A stretch of 64,000 nucleotides of DNA from Rhodobacterales bacterium HKCCE4037 (lineage in GTDB: Bacteria; Pseudomonadota; Alphaproteobacteria; Rhodobacterales; Rhodobacteraceae): the NCBI GenBank assembly GCA_015689645.1, contig WVSM01000002.1:248001-312000 (forward strand), in the 5' to 3' direction. The stretch's first letter is position 1, and the number at the start of each line of letters is the position of its first letter. The notes under the pieces were generated by a model that was not told where the DNA came from, ran no database searches, and worked only from the letters and a program-made list of their open reading frames with translations. Shown one piece after another: positions 1-8,558 of this stretch. The translations under genes and the position numbers were made by a program.

Positions 1-2
1 TC

Positions 3-146
3 GGCTTCAACGGCGGGAATTACGCGCAGGATGTCTGCGTGGACAATGTCTGGATCGAAGACAGCTCCATCGACCCGGAAACGCCGCTCTTCGCGCAGCC
101 TATGGACGTCGCGCTGGTCTGCGAAACCGTCGTGCCCACAAGCTGA
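3..146 (+). CDS. C-terminal fragment of an unidentified protein (5' end outside window)
   Basis: An open frame runs in from the left edge and ends at a TGA at 144-146. The visible 47 residues are acidic, contain three cysteines or fewer and end in ...CETVVPTS. No family was recognised. Its stop overlaps the ATG of the next gene in a TGATG arrangement, which suggests translational coupling with the acetyltransferase-like gene and supports the frame being real. Nothing can be said about its start or domains. Confidence 0.55.
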   Translation, partial: GFNGGNYAQDVCVDNVWIEDSSIDPETPLFAQPMDVALVCETVVPTS

Positions 147-775
147 TGGCCCGCGTCATCGACATCGACACGTGGGAACGCGCACCGCAATACCGCCTGT
201 TCCGGGGCTACCAGCGCCCGCATTTCGCCACCACCGCCCGGATGGACGTGACCGTGCTGATGGCGGCCAGGGCCGCGCGCGGTATCTCACCCTATCGCGG
301 GAGTCTCTACGCGATTGCGACGGGCCTCCATGCCGTGCCGGCGCTTTGCCTCCGGTTCGACGGCGACACGCTCACCCAACATGACCGGATTGCCCTGTCG
401 ATGACCGTCCCGCGCGAAGATGGGACGTTCGGCTTCGGCTACCTCGACTTCGACCCCGATTTCACCGCCTTCGACGCCGCCGCACAGGCCGAGATCGCCC
501 GCGCCCGCACCGCCCCGGTGGAGCCTGACAAGGACGGGCGCAAGGACCTGGCCTACCTCTCCTGCATGCCGTGGCTCGATTACGTGTCGATCACCAACGC
601 CATGCCCTCGCCCGAGGACTGCATCCCGAGGGTCAGCTGGGGCAAGATCGTGACGGAGGGCGACCGCTTCGCCATGTCCATGACGATCGAGGTGCACCAC
701 GCGATTGCCGACGGCCGGCATGTCGGCCAGTTCTTCGAAGCCGTCCAGATTGCGCTGGACAGGTTCGCAGATTGA
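146..775 (+). CDS. Chloramphenicol acetyltransferase (CatA)-like protein
   Basis: The 209-residue protein matches the type A chloramphenicol acetyltransferase family in length (usually about 210-220) and in its C-terminal signature HHAIADGRHVGQFF, where the second His (about residue 185) would be the catalytic base and the following D-G the conserved turn. The N-terminus (IDIDTWERAPQYRLFRGY) also resembles CAT. Known members are cytoplasmic trimers that acetylate chloramphenicol with acetyl-CoA, but chromosomal homologues often act on unknown substrates. The start overlaps the stop of the upstream gene, so the two are probably one operon. True resistance cannot be claimed from sequence alone. 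Confidence 0.85.
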   Translation: MARVIDIDTWERAPQYRLFRGYQRPHFATTARMDVTVLMAARAARGISPYRGSLYAIATGLHAVPALCLRFDGDTLTQHDRIALSMTVPREDGTFGFGYLDFDPDFTAFDAAAQAEIARARTAPVEPDKDGRKDLAYLSCMPWLDYVSITNAMPSPEDCIPRVSWGKIVTEGDRFAMSMTIEVHHAIADGRHVGQFFEAVQIALDRFAD

Positions 776-841
776 TCCGCATCAAGACGGGGCGGATGCG
801 GCTCTGCTATCTTGAGGAAATAACACAAGGGAGCAGGACCA

Positions 842-1228
842 ATGAAACCCAGTCATACGATGGTGCTTTTCGCCACGCTTCTCGCCTTGGGATGCACGCC
901 AAGCCTTGACGATCAGGTCAGCGTCTCGCGCGGCGCGGATTTCTTCGCCGAGAATTGCGCCGCCTGCCACGGCACAAACGCCCGTGGCGACATCGGCCCG
1001 GACCTGACGCTTCTGTCCCGCAACAACGGCGGCACTTTCCCCGAGGTTGAGACCCTCGCGACGATCTACGGCCCCGCCTACCACCAGAGCCGCGGCACCA
1101 TCATGCCGGAATTCGGCGCGGATGATCTGGGGCCGCTCGTCGTGGTCGAGGTGGAGGAGGGCGTGGGAACACCGATCCCCGCCGACCTGATCGCGCTGTC
1201 GGAATACCTCCAGACGTTGCAACGCTAG
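842..1228 (+). CDS. Lipoprotein-type class I cytochrome c
   Basis: 128 residues. The heme-binding motif CAACH is at residues 39-43 and a plausible axial Met lies in GTIMPEFG (Met88). The N-terminus is a short hydrophobic signal ending in LALGC, a lipobox, so the mature protein is probably a diacylated, periplasm-facing lipoprotein with one covalent heme. Such small mono-heme cytochromes carry electrons between a membrane dehydrogenase and an oxidase, but no partner is encoded next door. AAGGGAG at 827-833 is well spaced for the ATG at 842. It is followed by a convergent ASCH gene. Confidence 0.88.
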   Translation: MKPSHTMVLFATLLALGCTPSLDDQVSVSRGADFFAENCAACHGTNARGDIGPDLTLLSRNNGGTFPEVETLATIYGPAYHQSRGTIMPEFGADDLGPLVVVEVEEGVGTPIPADLIALSEYLQTLQR

Positions 1229-1291
1229 GTCACGGCGACCTCCGTCCCGTGTGATGGCGCGGCCATCGCCAAACAGGTTGGACGTCGGGCG

Positions 1292-1810
1292 CTATTTGCC
1301 AGTCCGTCCGAACGGCTTCACCGGGGGTGTCGCGAAGCCGACCGGCAAGTCTCCGAACAACCCGCCCTCGGCGCCTCCCCACTTGCGCATCCATGGCAGC
1401 GGCTCGGCCAAGGTGCCGCCCGCCTCCCACGTGAAATAGCCCAATTCTCCGCTTGCCGGGATCGGGTCACAGGGGGCCGGGTCGCGCAGAAGCAGACCGG
1501 CCTCGCCGCCGAACCATGGGCTGTCGCTTTCGGTGATGATTTCCACGACCTCGACCGAGCCGATGATCGCGCGCCGTGGCAGTTCATCGGGGCGGGGCAC
1601 CGCTACGCCGTCCCGCGCCCATCTCCACACGAGGTAATCGTATTCCGCCTGCTTCATGCCGATGGCCGCGTGGATCGCGATGCGACCGGGCCGCATCCGC
1701 CCGGCCCGGATCGACCCGAGCGACCGGTTCTCGACATCCTTGCCGCCATGGATGATCGCCCAGGCCGAGGGCTGGCGCACCGACAGGGCAATGTCAGGAA
1801 CCGAGGTCAT
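1292..1810 (-). CDS. ASCH domain-containing protein
   Basis: 172 residues. The opening ALSVRQPSAWAIIHGGKDVENRS is the typical start of small ASCH proteins (a PUA-like beta-barrel proposed to bind RNA), followed by GRIAIHA and the GSVEVVEI strand. ASCH members have been linked to RNA binding, coactivation and in some cases nuclease or amidohydrolase activity; the specific role here is unknown. The gene lies downstream of zapE on the same strand, separated by 160 nt that contain three 11-bp tandem repeats (1897-1929), so it may have its own promoter. It is convergent with the cytochrome gene. Confidence 0.8.
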   Translation of the reverse strand: MTSVPDIALSVRQPSAWAIIHGGKDVENRSLGSIRAGRMRPGRIAIHAAIGMKQAEYDYLVWRWARDGVAVPRPDELPRRAIIGSVEVVEIITESDSPWFGGEAGLLLRDPAPCDPIPASGELGYFTWEAGGTLAEPLPWMRKWGGAEGGLFGDLPVGFATPPVKPFGRTGK

Positions 1811-1896
1811 GGAGGACGAAATAGCACGCCCGTCGGGCCGGGCATCTGCGTTGGCGATAGCGGGGCCGCGAAAACGCGGGTTAAGCGAAAAAAAGC

Positions 1897-1929
1897 ACTA
1901 CGGGATAACTACGGTATAACTACAGGTTC
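1897..1929 (-). repeat. Three tandem 11-bp units upstream of the ASCH gene
   Basis: Read on the minus strand (the sense of the ASCH gene) the units are GAACCTGTAGT, TATACCGTAGT and TATCCCGTAGT, back to back with no spacer. The spacing of 11 bp is about one helical turn, as expected for an array of binding sites for a DNA-binding protein. The same unit type occurs three times upstream of arfB at 24591-24623. It is followed by a run of T on the minus strand. Function is inferred only. Confidence 0.7.
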
Positions 1930-1970
1930 TTGCACCCTGCTTTACCCGTGTCAGTTCAGAAAATCTTGTC

Positions 1971-3047
1971 TCACGCCGCGCCCCAATCGGCGCTTTGCAT
2001 TTCCCGCAGGCGGCTTGCCGTGCGCTCGAATTCAAACGACCCGGCTCCTTCGACATAGAGCTCTTCCGGCTCGGCCGCCGCACTGGCGACAAGCCGGACA
2101 TAGCCTTCGTAAAGCGCGTCGATCAGCGTGACGAAGCGTTTTGCCTCGTTCGCCTTCGCGGGGCTCATCACCGGGATGTCCTCCAGCACCAGGACCTTGG
2201 CCGCACCGACCAGCGCAAGGTAATCCGCCGGACCCAGCGCCTTGCCGCAGAGCGCGTCGAATGACGCCCGTGCCTGCCCGGCCCAGAACCGCGGGATCAC
2301 GACCTCGCGCCCCTTCACTTCCAGCACCAGCTCCTCTTCCCTGCCGCCCGTCAGGTCCCGCCAGATCAGGTCGATGGAGGATTTCGCGCTCGCGTCGGCG
2401 GGCGAGAACCAGACTTTCTCACCGGCCAGCCGGTCCTGCCGGTAATCGGTCTCGGCCGACAGCTCGTGAACCTCCAGCCGCTCCTCCAGAAGGGCGATGA
2501 ACGGCAGGAACAATTGGCGGTTAAGTCCATCTTTATAAAGGTCTTTCGGGTGTCTGTTCGACGTGGTGACAACCACGACCCCCGCCTCGAACAGCCGCTC
2601 GAACAGGCGGCCCACGATCATCGCATCGGCAATGTCGGTGATCTGCATCTCGTCGAAACACAGCAGTTTGAGGTCCTTGGCGATGGCCTCGGCCACGGGC
2701 TTGATCGCATCGTCCACGCCGGTCTTGCGCGCCTCGTGCAGGGCGGATTGAACCTCCTGCATGAAGGCGTGGAAATGGACGCGGCGCTTGCCCGAAACAT
2801 GGGCGTGCTGGAAGAACAGGTCCATCAGCATCGATTTGCCACGTCCCACCCCGCCCCAGAGGTAAAGGCCCTGCTTTCCCATCGGCTCGGCCTTGCGGAA
2901 GCGGGCCAGGAAACCGGTGCGCTCGGGTGCCTCCAGCCGTTCGCGGACCTGTTCGAGAAGGTGGATCACCTCCCGCTGCGCCGGGTCGGGGCGAAGCAGG
3001 CCTTCGGCGACGCGGGTATCATAAAGGGCGGTCAGATGCTGCGACAT
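1971..3047 (-). CDS. zapE: Cell division protein ZapE (AFG1-like ATPase)
   Basis: 358 residues, the usual length for the family. Features in order: an N-terminal segment with LRPDPAQ, Walker A GGVGRGKSMLMDLFF, the HFHAFM motif, Walker B LCFDEMQITDIADAM, and TSNRHPKDLYKDGLNR, all characteristic of the AFG1/ZapE AAA-type ATPases. In E. coli ZapE is recruited late to the division ring and affects FtsZ bundling in an ATP-dependent way; the mitochondrial relative AFG1/LACE1 acts in protein quality control. It faces away from the MFS gene across a 144-nt divergent spacer. Confidence 0.93.
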   Translation of the reverse strand: MSQHLTALYDTRVAEGLLRPDPAQREVIHLLEQVRERLEAPERTGFLARFRKAEPMGKQGLYLWGGVGRGKSMLMDLFFQHAHVSGKRRVHFHAFMQEVQSALHEARKTGVDDAIKPVAEAIAKDLKLLCFDEMQITDIADAMIVGRLFERLFEAGVVVVTTSNRHPKDLYKDGLNRQLFLPFIALLEERLEVHELSAETDYRQDRLAGEKVWFSPADASAKSSIDLIWRDLTGGREEELVLEVKGREVVIPRFWAGQARASFDALCGKALGPADYLALVGAAKVLVLEDIPVMSPAKANEAKRFVTLIDALYEGYVRLVASAAAEPEELYVEGAGSFEFERTASRLREMQSADWGAA

Positions 3048-3191
3048 GGGGCCAGTTCCTACGAAATCCCGCTCGAAATGCCCATGGAAAACAGCGCGAT
3101 CAACAAAATTGAACTCTCACCACAGAACCTCTGATTTGATCTTTTCCCCGCACCCGGTAAATCTTCCCCGATTCCGGGAGGGACCCCACAC

Positions 3192-4439
3192 ATGGAACGC
3201 ACCGATCGCCTCGTGACACCGGTTCTTGTCGGCGGCTGCGCTATCATCCTGATCAGCTTTGCGGTCCGGTCGAGTTTCGGCCTGTTCCAGATCCCGATTG
3301 CCGACGAATTCGGCTGGCTCCGGGCCGAATTCTCCATGGCCATCGCTATACAAAATCTTGCCTGGGGCATCGGACAGCCAATCTTCGGCGCAATCGCCGA
3401 GAAAGTAGGCGACCGCAAAGCAATTGCCCTTGGCGTGCTGCTCTATGTAATCGGGCTGGTCGTGTCGGCCTATGCAATCACGCCTGGCCAGCACCAGTTG
3501 CTTGAGGTGCTCGTCGGCTTCGGCATCGCGGGCACAGGGTTCGGCGTCATTCTCGCCATGGTGGCGCGCGCGGCCTCGGACGAGAACCGCTCGCTGACCC
3601 TCGGCATCGTGACCGCCTGCGGCTCGGCCGGGCAGGTCGTCGGCCCGCCGCTGGCAGAGGCGCTATTGAGCGCCTTCCCATGGCAGACGGTGTTCCTGAT
3701 CTTCGGCGGAATCATCCTGGCGGCGCTTCTGTTCCTGCCGATGCTGAAAGCGCCGGAAAAACCGTCCACGCCGGAGCTTGAGGAAACCCTGGGCGCGATC
3801 CTCGGGAAAGCCTTTCGTGACCCGTCTTTCCTGCTGATCTTCATCGGCTTCTTTTCCTGTGGCTACCAACTCGGTTTTATCACCGCCCATTTTCCCGCCT
3901 TCATAACCGAGTATTGCGGCCCGATCGCGCCGGGTGGCGTCCTGCACACGATGGGCGTGACGACAACCTCGGCCCTCGGCGCCATGGCGATTGCGATGAT
4001 CGGTCTGGCCAATATCGGCGGGACCCTCTTCGCGGCGTATCTTGGCAAGACGTATTCGAAGAAGAACCTGCTCGCCCTGATCTACCTTGGCCGAACCGTT
4101 GCGGCGGCGACGTTCATCCTGCTCCCGATCACGCCGCTTTCGGTCATCGTCTTTTCGGTCGTGATGGGCTCTCTCTGGCTTGCCACCGTGCCGCTGACCT
4201 CCGGCCTCGTCGGCTACATCTACGGTCTGCGCTACATGGGCACGCTCTACGGCATCGTCTTCTTCAGCCATCAACTCGGCAGCTTTGCCGGGGTCTGGCT
4301 TGGAGGGGAGCTGTATGATCTCTACGGCAACTACACGATGGTGTGGTGGGTCGGCATCGGCGTCGGCGCGCTCAGCGCGATTGTTCACCTTCCGATCAAG
4401 GAAATCCCGCTTCGACTCCGCGCCGTTCAGGCGGCTTAG
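3192..4439 (+). CDS. MFS transporter, oxalate/formate antiporter or monocarboxylate-like
   Basis: 415 residues with about twelve hydrophobic segments. The first region (SFGLFQIPIADEFGWLRAEFS) and the loop between segments 2 and 3 (GAIAEKVGDRKAIALG) are typical of the major facilitator superfamily, most like the OFA/monocarboxylate group that carries small organic acids. The substrate cannot be assigned. GGGAGGG a few bases upstream supports the ATG at 3192. The last bases overlap the end of the convergent ornithine cyclodeaminase-family gene at 4436-4439 (shared TTAG), so there is no room for a terminator between them. Confidence 0.85.
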   Translation: MERTDRLVTPVLVGGCAIILISFAVRSSFGLFQIPIADEFGWLRAEFSMAIAIQNLAWGIGQPIFGAIAEKVGDRKAIALGVLLYVIGLVVSAYAITPGQHQLLEVLVGFGIAGTGFGVILAMVARAASDENRSLTLGIVTACGSAGQVVGPPLAEALLSAFPWQTVFLIFGGIILAALLFLPMLKAPEKPSTPELEETLGAILGKAFRDPSFLLIFIGFFSCGYQLGFITAHFPAFITEYCGPIAPGGVLHTMGVTTTSALGAMAIAMIGLANIGGTLFAAYLGKTYSKKNLLALIYLGRTVAAATFILLPITPLSVIVFSVVMGSLWLATVPLTSGLVGYIYGLRYMGTLYGIVFFSHQLGSFAGVWLGGELYDLYGNYTMVWWVGIGVGALSAIVHLPIKEIPLRLRAVQAA

Positions 4440-5344
4440 CCAGCTTTCACCGCGTCAAGAATGTAGCGCGCCACCATCAGGTCCAGATGCGCGCCACCGC
4501 CGTTCTTGCAGAGCGTGATCTCGCTGTCCGAGCCGCGTGTGAACTTGTCCATCTCGTAGAAGTCGCCTTCGACATCCGACTCGAAGAACACGCCTTCTTC
4601 CAGCGGGATCTTCAGCTCGCCGATATGGCCGAAGGTCGTGGCGCGGCTGTCCACGAACACCCGCGCGCGGCGCAGGCAATCGTCGTCGGCCTCGCGCATG
4701 TCCGGGCGATAGGCGCCGATCAGGTCGACATGCTGGCCGGGTTGCAGCCATTTGCCCTTGAGCACGGGCTGCGTCGCCATCGTGCCCGTCGCGATGATGT
4801 CGGCAGCTTCCACCGCTTCACGCAGATCCAGCGCGATGGAGATGTCCGGGTAATCCGCCCGGATACCGGCGACATTGGCCAACGTTCGGTTCCAGATGGT
4901 GAACTCCGCCTCGGGAAAGGCGCTGGCATAAGCCTGTCGCATGGATCGGACGACGTTGCCCGCCCCGATCAGGAGGATGTGCCTGCTGTCGGGCCGGGCC
5001 AGCTTGCGCGCGGCCAGAAGACTGTCGCCGGCGGTTTTCCACTTGGTCAGCAGGTGGAAGTCGATGATCGCCTCCAGCGTGCCGTCACTGTCCGAAAACA
5101 GGCACGCGGCGCCATTGATCACCGGCTTTTTCTTTTCGCTGTTGCCGGGAAAGATCGTCGCCGTCTTCACCAACTGGCCGAGCCCGTCGATCCAAGCCGC
5201 GCGGGATAGCAGCGTATCGTCGCCACGATACAGGAACGTGTCGTCGATTTCGGCGCGGGGCAGTGTGTGTCCGGCCTCGATCGCATCACTGAGTGCGATC
5301 CAATCGAGCTTTTCCTCGGCCTCCGGCCCGATGATCAGCGTCAT
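4436..5344 (-). CDS. Ornithine cyclodeaminase / mu-crystallin family protein
   Basis: 302 residues. The Rossmann-type nucleotide site ILLIGAGNVVRSM, the FTIWNRT segment and DIIATGTMATQPVL match the ornithine cyclodeaminase/mu-crystallin/alanine dehydrogenase family. Members use NAD(P)H or bound NAD+ on alpha-amino or imino acids (ornithine to proline plus ammonia, ketimine reduction, lysine cyclisation); the substrate here is uncertain. The stop of the upstream gene of the HAD phosphatase overlaps this start by 4 nt (5341-5344), so OCD, HAD and fghA form a tight minus-strand operon in the order fghA, HAD, OCD. Confidence 0.82.
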   Translation of the reverse strand: MTLIIGPEAEEKLDWIALSDAIEAGHTLPRAEIDDTFLYRGDDTLLSRAAWIDGLGQLVKTATIFPGNSEKKKPVINGAACLFSDSDGTLEAIIDFHLLTKWKTAGDSLLAARKLARPDSRHILLIGAGNVVRSMRQAYASAFPEAEFTIWNRTLANVAGIRADYPDISIALDLREAVEAADIIATGTMATQPVLKGKWLQPGQHVDLIGAYRPDMREADDDCLRRARVFVDSRATTFGHIGELKIPLEEGVFFESDVEGDFYEMDKFTRGSDSEITLCKNGGGAHLDLMVARYILDAVKAG

Positions 5345-5964
5345 TCCCGTGCCTCCTCTGCGCTCAACAGGCCTTCGGAAACCAGCCTGTCCGCGAACCC
5401 TTGCGGCCCTTCGAACAGGTGTGTCCGCCAGCCCCGTGCCTTCGCGGCTTCGATATTATCGGCCCGGTCGTCGGTGAAAAGCAGGCTCTCCGGCGGCAGG
5501 CCACAATCCGCCTCGACCCGGGCGTAGATTTCGGCATCCGGTTTCGTCACGCCCATGTAGCCGGAGACATAGGCACGGTCGAATTCGGCCAGGAACGGGT
5601 AGACTGGTTGGGCGGTTTCGAAGGTCTGGATGCCGAAGTTCGACAGGGCGAACACGGGCAGGCCGCGCGCCCGTAGATTGCGCAGAAGCGCAACGGAATG
5701 CGGAATCTCAGGGCTTGCCATGTGCAGCCAGTCATCGTGCCAGAGCATGATCTCGTCATGCCAGTCGGGATTGGCGGCGGCGCATTCGGTGACCTTGGTG
5801 CGAAAGTCCTCGCCCCGATCCACCCATTCGTTCATGCCATGCAAATCGACGGCGTCGAACATCTTGCGGCGGCGCTCCTCGCCGATGACGCGGTCATAAT
5901 GGCGTTCGGGATTCCATTCGATCAACACGTTGCCGATATCGAAAACGACGGCCTGAATTGCCAT
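5341..5964 (-). CDS. HAD superfamily hydrolase (subfamily IA, YihX-like)
   Basis: 207 residues. Motif I is VVFDIGNVLIEWNP with the nucleophile Asp8, motif II is FALSNFG, motif III is the KPDAEIY lysine and motif IV is LLFTDDRADNIEAAKARGW. The DIGNV form of motif I is typical of YihX-type sugar-phosphate phosphatases and haloacid dehalogenase-like IA proteins. It probably dephosphorylates a small cytoplasmic metabolite; the substrate is not predictable. It shares 4 nt with the OCD gene and its start codon touches the stop of fghA, so the three genes are translated from one transcript. Confidence 0.85.
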   Translation of the reverse strand: MAIQAVVFDIGNVLIEWNPERHYDRVIGEERRRKMFDAVDLHGMNEWVDRGEDFRTKVTECAAANPDWHDEIMLWHDDWLHMASPEIPHSVALLRNLRARGLPVFALSNFGIQTFETAQPVYPFLAEFDRAYVSGYMGVTKPDAEIYARVEADCGLPPESLLFTDDRADNIEAAKARGWRTHLFEGPQGFADRLVSEGLLSAEEARE

Positions 5965-6797
5965 CAGACGGAATAGAGCGCGTCGGCGTGGAAGCTGACA
6001 TGCTCCTCCATGAAGCTGGACACGAAGAAATAGGAATGGTCGTAGCCCGGCTGCATCCGGAGGGTGATCTGCTGCCGACGCGCGGCGGCTGCGTGGGCGA
6101 GCGCCTCGGTCTTCAGGAGGTCGCCGAACTGATCGTCGGTGCCGGTGTCGATCAGCATCGGACCGTCGAAACCCTTTTCACGCACAAGCAGCGACGCATC
6201 GTGAGGGGTCCATTTCGCCTCGTCGCTGCCGAGATAGGCGCCGAGCTGTTTGCGGCCCCAGTCGCTGTCCGTCGGGTTGCAGATCGGCGAGAAGGCCGAG
6301 ACCGAGGCAAAGCGGTCAGGGAAGTGCATGGCGATGGTCAGCGCGCCGTGCCCGCCCATGGAATGCCCCGTGATCGCCTGGCGTTCGGGGTCGAGGGCGA
6401 AGTTCTCGAACACGAGGTTCGGCAGGTCCTCGGTGATGTAATCCCACATGCGGTAATGGTCGGCCCATGGCGCTTCGGTCGCGTTCACGTAGAAGCCCGC
6501 GCCCTTGCCGAGATCGTAAGCCTCGTCATCGGCCACATTGTCTCCACGCGGCGAAGTGTCGGGAAAGATCAGGGCGATGCCTTGCTCGGCCGCCCATCCT
6601 TGCGCGCCGGCCTTCGTCATCGCGTTCTCGTGGGTGCAGGTGAGGCCCGAAAGATACCAAAGAACCGGCACGGGGCCATATTTCGCTTCGTCCGGAAGGA
6701 ACAGGCCAAACGTCATGTCGCAATTCGTGCTTTTCGCAGAATGGCTGTAGACGCCCTGCGTGCCGCCGAAGCACGTGTTCTCGGAAATCGTTTCCAT
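5964..6797 (-). CDS. fghA: S-formylglutathione hydrolase
   Basis: 277 residues, the usual length. The opening METISENTCFGGTQGVYSH, the LSGLTCTHENAMTKAG segment (oxyanion region), the nucleophile elbow GHSMGGHGAL and the C-terminal PGYDHSYFFVSSFM with the catalytic His identify the esterase D/FghA family. It hydrolyses S-formylglutathione to formate and glutathione, the second step of glutathione-dependent formaldehyde oxidation. The first-step enzyme, adhC, lies about 3 kb away on the same strand (9863-10975). It heads the fghA-HAD-OCD operon. Confidence 0.95.
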   Translation of the reverse strand: METISENTCFGGTQGVYSHSAKSTNCDMTFGLFLPDEAKYGPVPVLWYLSGLTCTHENAMTKAGAQGWAAEQGIALIFPDTSPRGDNVADDEAYDLGKGAGFYVNATEAPWADHYRMWDYITEDLPNLVFENFALDPERQAITGHSMGGHGALTIAMHFPDRFASVSAFSPICNPTDSDWGRKQLGAYLGSDEAKWTPHDASLLVREKGFDGPMLIDTGTDDQFGDLLKTEALAHAAAARRQQITLRMQPGYDHSYFFVSSFMEEHVSFHADALYSV

Positions 6798-6858
6798 TGG
6801 CCCGGATCCCTCAATCGTTTTGCATTGCCTAGCGCGCCGGGCGGGGCGCGTGCAATCC

Positions 6859-7797
6859 TCAGGTTCCCGTCAGCGGCGCGAGCCAAGCGATGACGGCGGA
6901 GACGGTGAGGATGGATACGGCGGTCGAGATCAGGATCGCCGCGGAAACGCGCTGCGGCGCGACGCCGTAGTGCTGCGCAAGGATGTAGACATTTCCAGCA
7001 ACGGGCAGCGCGGCGGCGGCAATCATCACGACCGCGTCGTAGTCGGGTACATCGAACAGGAAAAGCGCGGCCACGGCGACGGCGGCGGGGTGCAACACCA
7101 GTTTGCAGAAGGTCAGCCAAACCGCGACCGACATCCGCTCGGCCGATTTGTCCGCCAGCGATGCGCCGATGGCGAACAAGGCGCCGGGCGTGGCGGCCGC
7201 ACCCAGGATCGCGAGGAACTCGTTGGCCGGCGCGGGCACCGTCCAGCCCGTCGATGACCAGGCGAGGCCGAGGACGATCGACACGATCATCGGGTTTTTC
7301 AGCAAACCGATGCCAACGGTGCGCAAGACGCCCAAGGACATGCGGCCATCCCGGCTGCCTGTGACAAGGATCACGATCAGGCTGGAGAACACGATCAGGT
7401 CCACCGACAGGACCAGGATCACCGGGCCGGCGGCGGCCTCCCCGAGGAGGACGACCAGCATCGGGATACCAAGGAAGCCGACATTGCCGATGATGGCGCA
7501 TTGCGCCTCGAACGCGGCTTCGGCCACGGGGCGTTTGCGGATCATCGCAACGGCTGTGGCTAGCACGTAAACCACGATGCAGCCGGACAGGTACGCGCCC
7601 ACGAACTGCCAGTCGAAGATATCGGCCAGCGACAGGTTGGCTGCAAAGCGGAAGAGCATCGCCGACAGGGCGAAGTAGAAGACGAACTTGGTCAGGTAGG
7701 CGGCGGCCTCGGACGTGAAAAAGCCTGTCCGGCAGGCCTGAAACCCCAAGGCTATCAGCGCGAAGAACGGCAGGGTTTTCAGAAAGATATCGACCAT
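6859..7797 (-). CDS. AEC family transporter (auxin efflux carrier type)
   Basis: 312 residues in about ten hydrophobic segments, with the two-fold pattern of the AEC family: an N-terminal half beginning MVDIFLKTLPFFALIALGF and conserved GNVGFLGIPM and, in the second half, AALPVAGNVYILAQHYG. Bacterial AEC proteins export malate, malonate or other anions; the substrate is unknown. It is divergently transcribed from a TetR gene, with a perfect inverted repeat in the 121-nt spacer, so it is a likely regulatory target of that TetR. Confidence 0.85.
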   Translation of the reverse strand: MVDIFLKTLPFFALIALGFQACRTGFFTSEAAAYLTKFVFYFALSAMLFRFAANLSLADIFDWQFVGAYLSGCIVVYVLATAVAMIRKRPVAEAAFEAQCAIIGNVGFLGIPMLVVLLGEAAAGPVILVLSVDLIVFSSLIVILVTGSRDGRMSLGVLRTVGIGLLKNPMIVSIVLGLAWSSTGWTVPAPANEFLAILGAAATPGALFAIGASLADKSAERMSVAVWLTFCKLVLHPAAVAVAALFLFDVPDYDAVVMIAAAALPVAGNVYILAQHYGVAPQRVSAAILISTAVSILTVSAVIAWLAPLTGT

Positions 7798-7860
7798 CCT
7801 CCAGCGCTACGGCACGGGTCGGGTACTGTCCAGACGGGATCACGTGCCAAAACCTGCATC

Positions 7861-7890
7861 TTGCCCAAACTGAACGGATCAGTTTACAAT
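7861..7890 (+). promoter_or_regulatory. TetR-gene promoter with embedded operator palindrome
   Basis: TTGCCC (7861-7866) and TACAAT (7885-7890) form a -35/-10 pair with an 18-nt spacer. Almost the whole spacer is the inverted repeat AAACTGA-acgga-TCAGTTT (7867-7885), seven perfect base pairs per arm. This is the size and place expected for a TetR-family operator that blocks its own promoter and could also control the divergent AEC gene. The palindrome is directly visible; binding by the adjacent TetR is inferred. Confidence 0.72.
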
Positions 7891-7918
7891 AGATGTCAGG
7901 AAGGGAAACGCCACCAAG

Positions 7919-8539
7919 ATGAACGCGGAAGCGCAGATCAAGAAGGGTCGCAAGTTCGACCAGGTCCTTGCCGGTGCCCGGGCGGTCTTCATGCGTGAAG
8001 GCTTCGAAGGTGCGTCGGTCGATGAAATCGCGCGGGATGCCGGTGTGTCGAAGGCAACGCTCTATTCCTATTTTCCGGACAAGCAGCACCTGTTTCTCGA
8101 GGTGCTCAAGCTGGAATGCGTCGCGCAGTCAGAGGTCGAGGTGCTGTTCGAGCAGAAAGGCCTGAGCGTCGAGGAGAAGCTTGGCGTGATCTGCAGGAAG
8201 CTGATCACCTTTTTCCTCAGCGACTTCGGTCAGGACATGTTCCGCGTCTGCGTGGCCGAGGCCAAGCGGTTTCCCGAACTGGGCGAGGCCTTCTACAACA
8301 CCGGCCCAAAATACTGGGGCGGCAAGATCGCGGGCTTCCTCAGCAGCGAGAAGGCCCGCGCGGTTCTCGATATCGACGATCCGTATCTGGCGGCCGATCA
8401 GCTTGCGCAGCTCTGTCGCGCCGACCTCATGCTGAAAGTCATGTTCGGGGTCGAAACGGACCCGTCGGAGGCAGAAATCGACCGTGTTGTCGACGAAGCC
8501 GTGCGGACATTCCTTGCCCGCTACCGCCGCGCCGACTGA
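7919..8539 (+). CDS. TetR/AcrR family transcriptional regulator
   Basis: 206 residues. The N-terminal helix-turn-helix is textbook TetR: ARAVFMREGFEGASVDEIARDAGVSKATLYSYFPDKQHLF at about residues 19-60. The C-terminal ligand-binding half resembles the TetR_C families of AcrR/PsrA-like repressors (LRRLITFFLS-like helices). It probably represses itself and the divergent AEC carrier through the palindrome at 7867-7885. The inducer is unknown. It ends 19 nt before the convergent NYN gene. Confidence 0.92.
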   Translation: MNAEAQIKKGRKFDQVLAGARAVFMREGFEGASVDEIARDAGVSKATLYSYFPDKQHLFLEVLKLECVAQSEVEVLFEQKGLSVEEKLGVICRKLITFFLSDFGQDMFRVCVAEAKRFPELGEAFYNTGPKYWGGKIAGFLSSEKARAVLDIDDPYLAADQLAQLCRADLMLKVMFGVETDPSEAEIDRVVDEAVRTFLARYRRAD

Positions 8540-8558
8540 GTTTCGTACGAGCAGGTGC

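Noticed and set aside
146-775. Calling the CAT-like gene an acquired resistance gene
   Set aside because: Composition matches its neighbours and there is no mobile element; chromosomal CAT homologues are widespread.
4436-4439. Four-base overlap of the convergent MFS and OCD genes
   Set aside because: Real but ordinary in compact genomes; not evidence of a misassembly or special regulation.
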